Of a stretch of DNA of 17,552 nucleotides, positions 1 to 7,704 are shown one piece after another. This DNA is from Anaerolineae bacterium. Its GTDB lineage: Bacteria > Chloroflexota > Anaerolineae > 4572-78 > J111. How positions within the stretch are numbered: position 1 is the first letter of the stretch; each line of letters begins with the position of its first letter. The stretch is taken from the NCBI GenBank assembly GCA_020433785.1, contig JAGRCC010000087.1, positions 1 through 17,552 on the forward strand, given 5' to 3'. The position numbers and the translations under genes are program-made. The notes under the pieces were generated by a model. That model was not told where the DNA came from and made no database searches. It saw nothing but the letters and a program-made list of their open reading frames with translations.

Positions 1-1244
1 ACGGATATGTCGCGGCCGAGCCGGAATTAGGCAAACCCGATACGGGCGGTCAGGTGGTTTATGTGGTGGAATTGGCCAAGCGGTTTAGCCGGCTGGGCTA
101 CAATGTCGATTTGGTAACACGCCGTTTTGAAAATCAGCCGGAGTTTGACGAAGTTAACGAAAACTTCCGAGTCTGGCGTATTCCGTTCGGCGGCAAGAAA
201 TTTATTCGTAAAGAAGATATGCACGATTATTTGGGCGATTTTGTGACCAACTGTCTGGCCGCTATTCGCAATCGAGGGCGATCTTACGGGGTGGTATATT
301 CTCACTATTGGGACGGCGGCTGGGCCGGCCAAAAAATAGCCGAAGAGTTGAGTATTCCCCACGTTCACACACCGCACTCGCTCGGTACGTGGAAAAAACA
401 AAGTATGGGCTTGGACATGGGCGAAGCGGATATGGAAAAGAGTTATCGCTTCGAGGAACGGATTCACACCGAATTCTTGATCTATCGCAACTGCGATCAT
501 ATTGTGGCCACAACCGAACCTCAGCTTAAACTTCTACAAGAAAATTATGATGTGCTAGAGCGGCAAATTACGGTTATTCCGCCCGGCATGGATGAGAATC
601 GGTTCCTGCCGGTGCGTACCCAAGAGATGATTGAGTTACAAAAGAAATACGGCCTGGGCGGGCATGATGTTCTGGCTGTGGGCCGGATGGCGGCCAACAA
701 AGGACACGATTTGCTGATTCGCTCACTACCAACGTTGCTCGAACTTGTGCCTGATGCCCGTTTGATTGCCGGGATCGGTAGTGATGACTCTAAACAAGAC
801 GACGCGGGTGTAGCCGAATTAAAAACATTAGCCAACGAGTTAGGGATAAGCGATAAGATTAATTGGGTTAAATACATCCCCGATGACGCTTTAGCCGACT
901 ATTATCGCGCGGCGGGCGTGTTTGCCTTGTCTTCTCGTTATGAGCCGTTCGGCATGGTCGCCGTCGAGGCAATGGCCTGCGGCACATCGACGGTGGTCAC
1001 CGTGCACGGCGGCCTGGCCAAGATTATCGAGTTCGGCAAGCATGCTCTCTACGCCGACCCCAATCGTTCGGCTGAATATGGGACGATGCTGGCGCTGCCG
1101 ATGCTCTACCCCAATTTGGCCCACGAACTTTCGGTCGAAGGCTCGCGTTTTGCCCGCCGCCATTTCGGTTGGACCGGTATCGCCAAGCGGATGCTGGAGG
1201 TCTTTGATCGGGCCGAAAGAATGCGGATCGAGGAGTTCAGTTAA
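1..1244 (+). CDS. Sucrose-phosphate synthase, GT4 family (5' end outside window)
   Basis: This enzyme should make sucrose-6-phosphate from NDP-glucose and fructose-6-phosphate in the cytoplasm. The reading frame is open to the left edge: before the first in-window GTG (54) it already encodes a PDTGGQ motif, the typical N-terminal sugar-binding signature of sucrose-phosphate and sucrose synthases, so the real start lies upstream. Further signatures are RKEDMHDYL, SHYWDGGWAG, PHSLGTWKK and a C-terminal E-x7-E motif (EPFGMVAVE) that contacts the nucleotide-sugar in GT-B enzymes. There is no fused phosphatase domain; that activity is encoded by the next gene, six bases downstream, whose AAGGA ribosome site overlaps this stop codon. 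The family assignment is strong. Choice of UDP- or ADP-glucose cannot be read from the sequence, and a sucrose-synthase role is a weaker alternative. Confidence 0.9.
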   Translation, partial: GYVAAEPELGKPDTGGQVVYVVELAKRFSRLGYNVDLVTRRFENQPEFDEVNENFRVWRIPFGGKKFIRKEDMHDYLGDFVTNCLAAIRNRGRSYGVVYSHYWDGGWAGQKIAEELSIPHVHTPHSLGTWKKQSMGLDMGEADMEKSYRFEERIHTEFLIYRNCDHIVATTEPQLKLLQENYDVLERQITVIPPGMDENRFLPVRTQEMIELQKKYGLGGHDVLAVGRMAANKGHDLLIRSLPTLLELVPDARLIAGIGSDDSKQDDAGVAELKTLANELGISDKINWVKYIPDDALADYYRAAGVFALSSRYEPFGMVAVEAMACGTSTVVTVHGGLAKIIEFGKHALYADPNRSAEYGTMLALPMLYPNLAHELSVEGSRFARRHFGWTGIAKRMLEVFDRAERMRIEEFS

Positions 1245-1250
1245 GGATTT

Positions 1251-2021
1251 ATGATGCAACAACCTCAATGGATTTTAGCCTGCGATATCGACAATACCCT
1301 CACCGGCGATCCGGCGGCTTTAGCCGAATTAACCCGACGCTTAACCACGCTTCGCCAACAAGGTGAGCTGTTCTTAATCTTACCTACGGCTCGCGCCGTA
1401 CCTGATGTAGTTAGCGGCTTTGACGATGAAAACCTGCCGGTGCCAGACGTCATTTCGACTCAAGTAGGGACAGAAATCTACTTGCCGCCCTTCAATGACG
1501 GTGAATTAACGCCGTTAGCGGATTGGGAGACGAATCTGCGCCGGAATTATTCGCGACAAGAGGCACTAACCTTTTTGGACGGGATCGCGGGCCTGGTGAT
1601 GCAGTCGGATAAATATAATACCCCGTTGAAAGTGAGCTGCTTTCTAGATCAAGCGCCCGATCCGGATGGAGCCGCCGCGCTTATTCAACAGCGGGTGATC
1701 GAGGCTAATGCCGCCGATACCTATCGCGTGATCTGGTCAAGCACGCGGGATTTAGACATTGTGCCCACTGAAGCCGGTAAAGGCAATGCCATCAAATTCA
1801 TTGTAGATTATTTCGATCTCGCCTCGCGGCCGGTTATTGTCGCCGGCGACAGCGGCAATGATCGCACGATGTTTGATGAGTTCCCCAAAGGCATTGTGGT
1901 GGGTAATGCTCAACCGGAATTGAAACGTTTAAAAGAGGAAAATCCACCGGATGTTTACTTTGCCCAAAGCTGCTGCGCCGCCGCGGTCATGGAAGGCTTG
2001 CAACATTTTGGGCTGATTTAA
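1251..2021 (+). CDS. Sucrose-phosphate phosphatase, HAD superfamily
   Basis: Expected to hydrolyse sucrose-6-phosphate to sucrose, the second step after the upstream synthase. The 256-residue protein has the HAD nucleophile motif DIDNT (residues 12-16; D12 nucleophile, D14 acid/base), a motif II threonine (T46, in PTAR), a conserved Lys (K177 in AGKGNA) and the Mg-binding motif GDSGND (199-204). A cap-like section lies between motifs II and III, as in Cof-type/SPP phosphatases. Length matches stand-alone bacterial SPPs. The start is ATG 1251 (a second ATG follows at once), with AAGGA a few bases upstream overlapping the previous stop, which suggests translational coupling. Other HAD sugar phosphatases such as trehalose- or mannosylglycerate-phosphatase types share these motifs; the neighbour decides for SPP. 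Confidence 0.88.
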   Translation: MMQQPQWILACDIDNTLTGDPAALAELTRRLTTLRQQGELFLILPTARAVPDVVSGFDDENLPVPDVISTQVGTEIYLPPFNDGELTPLADWETNLRRNYSRQEALTFLDGIAGLVMQSDKYNTPLKVSCFLDQAPDPDGAAALIQQRVIEANAADTYRVIWSSTRDLDIVPTEAGKGNAIKFIVDYFDLASRPVIVAGDSGNDRTMFDEFPKGIVVGNAQPELKRLKEENPPDVYFAQSCCAAAVMEGLQHFGLI

Positions 2022-2041
2022 GTGTTTAATAAAAATTTATA

Positions 2042-2101
2042 GGAGCGACAAAGCTGGCTTTGTCATACTTGTGGTAAGGTCAAAGTAAACTTTGTCGCTC
2101 C
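2042..2101. repeat. 60-bp nested palindromic repeat, copy 1
   Basis: The ends form a perfect 12-bp inverted repeat (GGAGCGACAAAG at 2042-2053, CTTTGTCGCTCC at 2090-2101). Inside are two smaller hairpins: GACAAAGC/GCTTTGTC (2047-2054 with 2057-2064) and CAAAGT/ACTTTG (2081-2086 with 2089-2094). The reverse complement of 11409-11468 has the same length and matches at 52 of 60 positions, with 7 of 8 differences in the loops or central spacer. It sits between the SPP gene and the fusion gene, ending 27 bp before the latter's ATG. This resembles a REP/BIME-like or small mobile repeat. No transposase is nearby. Confidence 0.85.
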
Positions 2102-2128
2102 AAACAATAATTTTCAAGGGAGAGAATA

Positions 2129-4642
2129 ATGACAGAAGTTATACCTATCGAACACCATGAAGCGTTTCTCGCTTCGAGTCGACCTCACATCCTGATGATT
2201 ACTAATCACGGTATTCATCAATGGGAAGTTATCCCCGGTCTGCCGGATACCGGCGGTCAAAACGTCTTCGTCAACCAATTCACGGCTACAGTCGTCGATT
2301 TGGGCTTCAAAGTTACCATTGTCAATCGCGGTGGATACCCACATCCCCTGACAAACGAAATGCGATCTGGGTTGGACTATAAAGATGATCACCAACGTAT
2401 TTTATATATCGAGGACGATAAAAAGGCGTTTGTTCGCAAGGAAGATATGCACGAACAACTGCCGCAGTTGTTTGAATACCTGAAAGGGTTTTTGGCCGAT
2501 GAAGGGACGGCCATCGATCTGATCATCTCCCATTATTGGGACGCCGCGGCTTTAGGGGTCTTGTTGAACAAGGCCCTGCCCCGGCCGGTGAAGCATGTGT
2601 GGGTGCCGCACTCTGTTGGCACGCTTAAAAAGCGTAATATGCCGTCGGAAACGTGGTCAGATTTGCGGATCGATGAACGGATCGCGGCCGAGAAGGCGCT
2701 GGTGCCCGATCTGGACGGTATCGCAGCTACATCGCCGGTTATCCGTCAGGCGCTCAAGGATGATTACGACTATGACAGCAACCTGTTTTTGCCGCCCTGT
2801 ATTCAAGCCGAGCGATACCACCCCCGGGCTATCGAGCCGGATCACGAGATTTGGACCTTTCTCAGCGAGGCCACCGGCCTGCCGATCAACCAAGTTCGGG
2901 GCTGTAAAATTGTTTTCGAGGTCAGCCGCACTGATCGGACCAAACAGAAAGATGTGTTGATTAAGGCCTTTGCTAAAGTCCATAAAAAAGTCCCCAACAC
3001 TTTGTTAGTTGTCTCGATTGATGATACCGAGACGGCGCTGGCCGGCGAGCTGAAAGCGCTGATAAAAGATACCGGCATTGAAAGCCACACCGCCGCCATC
3101 GGCTACGAGTGGGCTAGATTACCGTATATTCACGCGATTTCGTCGGTTTACTGCTCGCCGTCGATTATGGAAGGGTTCGGTATGGCTATTCAGGAAGCCG
3201 CGGCCACGGCTGTGCCCGGCGTGGGCAGTCATCTTGTGCCGTTTCTAACTGATTATCTGATTGGCGATGACACTGAGCAGATTAAACCCAATGACGCCTC
3301 TCAGGCTATCGTCAGGGGTGAAGGTGGGATTATGGTTCAGGGCGGTGACGTCGATGGCTTTGCCTACGCCCTGGAAATGCTGCTGACCGATGATCAGCTG
3401 CGTCGAACGATGGGCCAGCAAGCCTACCAAATCACTATTCCCTATTTTACCTGGAAACATATGACCATGCGGCTGCTGCAAGCCATTGAATTTGAGCTTG
3501 GCCCCACCCCACAGCAGATCAGCCGTGAGTCGTTGAATAAGATCCTGGAAACCGAAACCATCGACGAGTTATCTGTATCGCAGATGTTTGCAATTGTTCG
3601 TGATGATGCGGAATTGGCTAAGTTTCGACCGGACGCGTTGTACCAGATCGATCCCCGTGACGGGGCGGTGATCCTCTACAATTCGGCCCGCGCTCGCCGG
3701 CCCCACGATTATCCCGAACCGCCGGCCGAGTCGAAAACCGCTACAGTTTGCCCTATTTGCGAGGGCAAAACAACAGGCGTGATCGATGTGGCCGGTTTAA
3801 GCGAAGGCTTCACGTTTATCAATAAAAACCTGTTTCCGGTGCTGTATCCGCCGGCTAACGGGGTCGACGCCGGATCGGTGGCTGCCGGCGCTGCCACACC
3901 TAATGTTGATGGCGAGTCGCCCTACGGCCTCCATTTCTTGCAGTGGACTTCTTCCTTACATGATAATGATTGGCACAATATGCCGGTGGAAGATCGGGTG
4001 GTGGCCATGAAGCGGTTGGCCGCGCTGGAGCAAAAGCTGCTGCACGAATCGGCCGAATTTATGCCGCCTTCGCCATCGGCCAATGGCAAGAAAGAGAACC
4101 ACGGGTTTGTGTCCATCTTTAAGAATTATGGGTTGATGGTGGGCGGCTCGTTGTCGCACGGTCACCAACAGATCTGTTTTAGCAACGTTATGCCTCGTCG
4201 CTTCCAAAACAACTGGCGCTTTTGGCAAGAGCACGGTGAGACGTTCTCCAGTTATATGCTCCGAGAGAACCCGCCCGAACTCTTGATTAAGGATTATGGC
4301 GAAGCTGTGCTGGTGGTGCCCTATTTTATGAAGCGACCCTATTACACCATGCTGCTGTTGAAAGATACGGCTAAACAGTACTTGCATCAACTCTCCGACG
4401 CCCAATTGGAAGCCGTTACCAATGGCTGGCACGATGCGATTAGGGCGATGCTGGTCGTTATGCCTAAAATAGGCCGGGCCGCCGCTTACAATGTCATCAC
4501 CTCGAACGGGCCGGGGGCCGGTTTATACTTTGAGTTTCTACCCTACACTCAAGAGACCGGCGGGCTGGAGCAGCTCGGTTTGTGGGTCTGCCAGGGGAAT
4601 CCTAATGCCGTGGCGAGCCATTTTAGAGAAATCGTCAATTAG
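2129..4642 (+). CDS. Fusion: sucrose synthase/SPS-like GT4 domain + GalT-like nucleotidyltransferase domain
   Basis: This 837-residue protein has two enzymatic halves. Residues ~15-460 are a GT-B glycosyltransferase related to sucrose(-phosphate) synthases: PDTGGQ, RKEDMHEQLPQL, SHYWD, PHSVGTLKKRN, SRTDRTKQKD and the E-x7-E motif EGFGMAIQE (348-356). Residues ~490-837 resemble galactose-1-phosphate uridylyltransferase (HIT superfamily). They have a CPIC pair (541-544) where GalT has Zn-binding cysteines, candidate Zn histidines in LHDNDWHN (H611, H616), and the active-site-like HGHQQ (677-681) in place of HPHxQ; the second His would carry the nucleotidyl group. Start ATG 2129 has AGGGAG six bases upstream. 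By inference it joins glucosyl transfer (sucrose-type) to NDP-glucose / glucose-1-phosphate exchange or phosphorolysis. Substrates are unproven. It lies in the same direction as the SPS/SPP pair, 107 bp downstream. Confidence 0.85.
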   Translation: MTEVIPIEHHEAFLASSRPHILMITNHGIHQWEVIPGLPDTGGQNVFVNQFTATVVDLGFKVTIVNRGGYPHPLTNEMRSGLDYKDDHQRILYIEDDKKAFVRKEDMHEQLPQLFEYLKGFLADEGTAIDLIISHYWDAAALGVLLNKALPRPVKHVWVPHSVGTLKKRNMPSETWSDLRIDERIAAEKALVPDLDGIAATSPVIRQALKDDYDYDSNLFLPPCIQAERYHPRAIEPDHEIWTFLSEATGLPINQVRGCKIVFEVSRTDRTKQKDVLIKAFAKVHKKVPNTLLVVSIDDTETALAGELKALIKDTGIESHTAAIGYEWARLPYIHAISSVYCSPSIMEGFGMAIQEAAATAVPGVGSHLVPFLTDYLIGDDTEQIKPNDASQAIVRGEGGIMVQGGDVDGFAYALEMLLTDDQLRRTMGQQAYQITIPYFTWKHMTMRLLQAIEFELGPTPQQISRESLNKILETETIDELSVSQMFAIVRDDAELAKFRPDALYQIDPRDGAVILYNSARARRPHDYPEPPAESKTATVCPICEGKTTGVIDVAGLSEGFTFINKNLFPVLYPPANGVDAGSVAAGAATPNVDGESPYGLHFLQWTSSLHDNDWHNMPVEDRVVAMKRLAALEQKLLHESAEFMPPSPSANGKKENHGFVSIFKNYGLMVGGSLSHGHQQICFSNVMPRRFQNNWRFWQEHGETFSSYMLRENPPELLIKDYGEAVLVVPYFMKRPYYTMLLLKDTAKQYLHQLSDAQLEAVTNGWHDAIRAMLVVMPKIGRAAAYNVITSNGPGAGLYFEFLPYTQETGGLEQLGLWVCQGNPNAVASHFREIVN

Positions 4643-5070
4643 CTGATCGTAGTACCTGTGTAGACTCAGTAACAAGATCATATCGAAGGATATGGTGGTC
4701 GGCTACTAAAAATGGGCAGCGGTTGATCCAAACCGAGAGCTGAGTGAAATTCAAACGCGATTCTGACAAAAAATATAGGCTACTCTAAGACTATGCCTGT
4801 AAGCTGGGGGTGTATAACCTTGTACGCAACCACTGAACTCAGTTGCCAAAGTTGTTTCATTTATAATCTCATAGTAACTTGCCCCAAGTTGCCTATCGCT
4901 CACTGACAGTTGAAAAACTAATCATTTCTTGTTAAATACGACGGAAGTAGACAGAGAGAAGTAAGAGGGATTACTCCCTCTACTTTCTCTTTCCTACTCC
5001 CCGTTTTAGGTTCATCGGTAACAATTGGCATAAATCCTAATACCAATTTCGAAAAGAAAGGATCTCATTG
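4643..5070. other. Intergenic region before the kinase gene
   Basis: No credible gene is seen in either direction. It holds an imperfect hairpin at 4955-4990 (separate entry) and a TATAAT hexamer at 4862-4867 that could be a -10 element for the kinase, but no convincing -35 sits at 16-18 bp. AGAAAGGA (5055-5062) is the kinase ribosome-binding site. The 428-bp gap and possible -10 suggest the kinase may be transcribed separately from the SPS-SPP-fusion genes. Confidence 0.4.
4955..4990 (+). terminator. Possible hairpin terminator or leader structure
   Basis: GAGGGA (4965-4970) pairs with TCCCTC (4975-4980) around a TTAC loop. The stem extends outward through AGAGAAGT / ACTTTCTCT with two single-base bulges, giving about 15 pairs. 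The following bases are TTCCTACTCC, a pyrimidine stretch without a real T-run, so intrinsic termination would be weak. It lies ~310 bp after the fusion gene and ~80 bp before the kinase, so a 5'-leader structure is equally possible. Confidence 0.35.
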
Positions 5071-5733
5071 ATGAAAGGCGATGTAATTATTGTTGAGGAT
5101 TATCACTACACAGCAGCTATGGAGATTGTTAATTACCTGCTGCCTCGGATTGAAGCGAAAGCGAGTCGCTTTACCTGTACCGTGGCCGGCGAATCCGGCA
5201 GCGGTAAATCGGAGATGGCTCAGGCTATCGCCACGGTATTGAATTACAAGGAGATACCTACCGGCATTTTTCAACAAGATGACTATTTTATCTATCCGCC
5301 TAAAACCAACCATAATACGCGCTTGAAAGATATTAGTTGGGTTGGCCCTCAAGAAGTTAAGCTGGCGCTGCTGGATGAACACCTCCAGGCGGCATGGGAT
5401 GGCCAAGATGAGGTGGTTAAACCGTTAGTTATCTTTAGCGAAGATCGCATCGAAGACGAGACAATGACGCTGACGGGTTTGAAGGTTGTCATTGCCGAAG
5501 GCACGTATACCTCGCTGCTGGAAAATGTGGACGCAAAAGTATTTCTAACGCGCAATCGGCTCGAAACGTTGGAATCGCGTCGCAAGCGCGGGCGAGAGCC
5601 AATGGATCCATTTTTTGAGGAAGTGCTTGAAATTGAGCACGAGATTATCTCGAAGCACAAAGCCAAGGCGGATGTCATTGTAACGCGAGAGTTTGAAGTT
5701 GAATTTGTCGGTGGTTTAGTCACGCAGCCTTAA
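5071..5733 (+). CDS. Uridine kinase/phosphoribulokinase-like P-loop kinase
   Basis: A 220-residue P-loop kinase with Walker A GESGSGKS (40-47), a downstream QQDDYFIYPP segment matching the catalytic-Asp region of uridine kinases, a VIAEGTYTSLL strand equivalent to their ..EG(I/T).. motif, and an Arg-rich lid-like RRKRGREPMDPFF. Uridine kinases phosphorylate uridine/cytidine to UMP/CMP; relatives act on ribulose-5-phosphate, pantothenate or glycerate. The true substrate here is not evident and the protein may be divergent. ATG 5071 is preferred over TTG 5068 because AGAAAGGA (5055-5062) lies eight bases before it. Position after SPS, SPP and the GT-GalT fusion suggests a role in nucleotide or sugar-phosphate supply for that pathway, which is inference only. 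Confidence 0.7.
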   Translation: MKGDVIIVEDYHYTAAMEIVNYLLPRIEAKASRFTCTVAGESGSGKSEMAQAIATVLNYKEIPTGIFQQDDYFIYPPKTNHNTRLKDISWVGPQEVKLALLDEHLQAAWDGQDEVVKPLVIFSEDRIEDETMTLTGLKVVIAEGTYTSLLENVDAKVFLTRNRLETLESRRKRGREPMDPFFEEVLEIEHEIISKHKAKADVIVTREFEVEFVGGLVTQP

Positions 5734-5766
5734 TCCGGCTTGCAGTACATCAGCTTGGATCGGAAC

Positions 5767-5822
5767 AAAATAATCGCCGCGAAATGCCCCCACCTTGGTT
5801 TCAGGCAAATCGTGGCGATTAT
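5767..5822 (-). terminator. Large hairpin between convergent genes, likely terminator
   Basis: ATAATCGCCGCGA (5770-5782) pairs with TCGTGGCGATTAT (5810-5822) at 12 of 13 positions plus one G-U. Inside, TGCC and GGCA can extend the stem after a short mismatch. Read on the minus strand it is followed by TTTT (5767-5770), so it best fits the end of the ParB-like gene (stop at 5906). It lies between two convergent genes and may also stop plus-strand transcripts, though there is no T-run on that side. Confidence 0.5.
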
Positions 5823-5905
5823 CAATTCTAACAATCAGTAGGTTCACTCAGCCCCGTTCGATGCCGCCTCGACTTAGGCCGCTGTCATCTCTCAACCATT
5901 CTTTA

Positions 5906-7297
5906 TCATATGGCGGTGGCCGTCACCTTCTCTAAATCTTCAGATACTTTGCTCTTCTTCTGACTAAAATAATTAATCAAGCGGGTGACCGGCCCTGATG
6001 GGCTTTCACTTTCCAACTGTTCAATTAGGGCTTCGGTCAAAATCTGGCTCATCCTTAGCCGGTCGCTCTCCAGGGCTTCTCGTCTGGAAACAACCCATAG
6101 GTAAAGATCGGCCTCGGTATTTTTGGGGTATTTTGCCGACAGATTATGTTTTCGAATCAAGTCAATGACGGGCATATAAACGTTGTCATACCAACTGGCT
6201 ACTGCTTCCTCGTAAGGGATGGCTCGGCTTTGTTCTACTTCCTTTAAGTACTTATGAATATCGATATGCCGCTTGGTGAGATAATAACAGCCCGACTCGG
6301 AAAATTTGATATTATGGTGAGGGCGAATTTCATCCAGTTTGGTTTCGTCTAAAAATTTAGCCCGTTCGACATTTAAGGGGATACTCCGTAAATCTTCGCT
6401 GTTACGGAAAAGGCCCATAAATAGAGCAAAGGGATTCGTAGCTCGCTCTCGGCGCAACTGTTCGATAATATCTTCGTTGGGAACATAGCCCAAAGCTTTG
6501 ATCTCTTTTTCAAAGTTTTCCCGATGGAGAAGCAGCCAGGCATATAAATCGGCCTCCGTTCGATCCGGAAAATCCACCAGAATATTGCTGCGGCGAATGG
6601 CTTCGATAGTGGGCACGTAAACCGTATCGTACCAACTCATAACCGCTTGCTCATAGGGGATTTCACAGTGACATTCGGTTTCCTTGAGAAATTTGTGGAA
6701 GGCGATATGGTCTTTGACTAAACGATAGCGGCCCGGCTCTGTAAATGTTATATTATGCTCGGGCCGGAGCTGATTTAGATGGGTCTCTGTGAAAAACTCT
6801 TCTCGCTCTTCAGCGATGAGTAAGGCATCCATTTTAGAGCGAATGTCTTCGATATCATCATCTTTGCTGATGGGCACGTCAGTTTTGTATTCAATAACGT
6901 AAGCTTCGATAGTTTTGGCTTTGTTGCTCCGAGCGACTGAGACACGATGATTACCGTCGCGCACAAAATAAACATCGCCCACTTTGTATAATTCAATTGG
7001 GGGAAACCCTTCATAGAGCGCCACATTATCGACGCGGCGCCATCGTTCCTCGGTGGCATTGTTTCTGGGAAGAAACGAGCGGGTGAAATCTCGGTAGCGG
7101 CCGATGCTGCCGACTATCTTATCTAACTCAACTTCTTGTAGTCCCTTGTAGGCTGAGTCTTGTAATCTTAAGTTTTGTTTGATTTCCTCAAATGAAAGCA
7201 AATCGTTGGGACGACCGGTGAAAAAATTGATCCACTCTTCAATCAATGCTTGTTGGCGGGCGCTGGCGAAGTCTTTGCCGGATTCTGGGGTTAACAT
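5906..7297 (-). CDS. ParB/Srx-fold protein with two tandem copies of a ~97-residue domain
   Basis: A 463-residue protein whose precise function I do not recognise. Residues ~55-135 look like a ParB/sulfiredoxin-type fold, with IVGSIGRYRDFTRSF followed by VRDGNHRVSVAR (DGNHR 114-118), the GxxR-like signature of ParB N-terminal domains. After it come two clearly homologous segments, ~168-265 and ~315-411. Each has the order TxLxxLRPxHNIxFxExGxYxL, HKxLKE, IPYEEAVxSWYDxVYxP, then TEADLYxWxxxRRExxE. No helix-turn-helix is obvious. ATG 7297 is chosen because AAAGGAG lies eight bases upstream; an in-frame ATG at 7339 would add 14 residues but lacks such a site. It is convergent with the kinase gene. 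A regulatory or nucleotide-binding role is possible; chromosome partitioning is unlikely without ParA or parS. Confidence 0.75.
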   Translation of the reverse strand: MLTPESGKDFASARQQALIEEWINFFTGRPNDLLSFEEIKQNLRLQDSAYKGLQEVELDKIVGSIGRYRDFTRSFLPRNNATEERWRRVDNVALYEGFPPIELYKVGDVYFVRDGNHRVSVARSNKAKTIEAYVIEYKTDVPISKDDDIEDIRSKMDALLIAEEREEFFTETHLNQLRPEHNITFTEPGRYRLVKDHIAFHKFLKETECHCEIPYEQAVMSWYDTVYVPTIEAIRRSNILVDFPDRTEADLYAWLLLHRENFEKEIKALGYVPNEDIIEQLRRERATNPFALFMGLFRNSEDLRSIPLNVERAKFLDETKLDEIRPHHNIKFSESGCYYLTKRHIDIHKYLKEVEQSRAIPYEEAVASWYDNVYMPVIDLIRKHNLSAKYPKNTEADLYLWVVSRREALESDRLRMSQILTEALIEQLESESPSGPVTRLINYFSQKKSKVSEDLEKVTATAI

Positions 7298-7519
7298 TGG
7301 AAATACTCCTTTCATGACCTGAGTGAATAATAAGGTCATCAGAACAGTTAAAACGGATTAATTTCTGGTCGAGATTGAGTTTACCAACATTGATACTCAG
7401 TAGACGCAAGATGCTCTTCAATACGGCCTTGGCAGGTCCTCTCCCCGCCTGCGACGGTACTGATAAAAGCCATTCTCCCTCTTCGGCTTTAGACCGAAAA
7501 AGAGCAAACCCCGAATGGT

Positions 7520-7550
7520 AGTATATTAACAGCTTACTATAAAATTGCAA
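7520..7550 (-). promoter_or_regulatory. Possible promoter of the ParB-like gene
   Basis: On the minus strand TTGCAA (7545-7550) and TATACT (7520-7525) form a sigma70-like pair with a long 19-base spacer, just downstream of the response-regulator terminator. The implied leader of about 210 bases before ATG 7297 shows no credible gene. Confidence 0.3.
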
Positions 7551-7555
7551 CAACT

Positions 7556-7583
7556 AAAAAGGTGCTTCCATTTTGGAAGCACC
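7556..7583 (-). terminator. Intrinsic terminator after the response regulator
   Basis: GGTGCTTCC (7561-7569) and GGAAGCACC (7575-7583) form a perfect 9-bp stem with a 5-base loop. On the minus strand it is followed by TTTTT (7556-7560). It lies about 120 bases past the response-regulator stop and separates that gene from the ParB-like gene. Confidence 0.85.
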
Positions 7584-7704
7584 TCTGCTTGCTGTCATCC
7601 GGCCGTTTCATTAATTAATGAGCCTGCTTATTAACCGGCTTCAAGTTGGTATAGGTGATAAAATAGCCATTATTAGAGGAATGTCAAATTTTTCGGCCAG
7701 GTCA

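Noticed and set aside
54..56. GTG as the start codon of the sucrose-phosphate synthase
   Set aside because: The same frame is open upstream to the window edge and already encodes the conserved PDTGGQ motif, so the gene begins outside the window.
5716..5847. A 43-codon minus-strand ORF (GTG start) between the kinase and ParB-like genes
   Set aside because: It overlaps the kinase 3' end and the large hairpin at 5767-5822, which explains the sequence better. There is no good ribosome site or recognisable family.
7239..7553. 104-codon minus-strand ORF upstream of the ParB-like gene
   Set aside because: It overlaps the real gene start in another frame, has low-complexity Arg-rich ends and no family motif.
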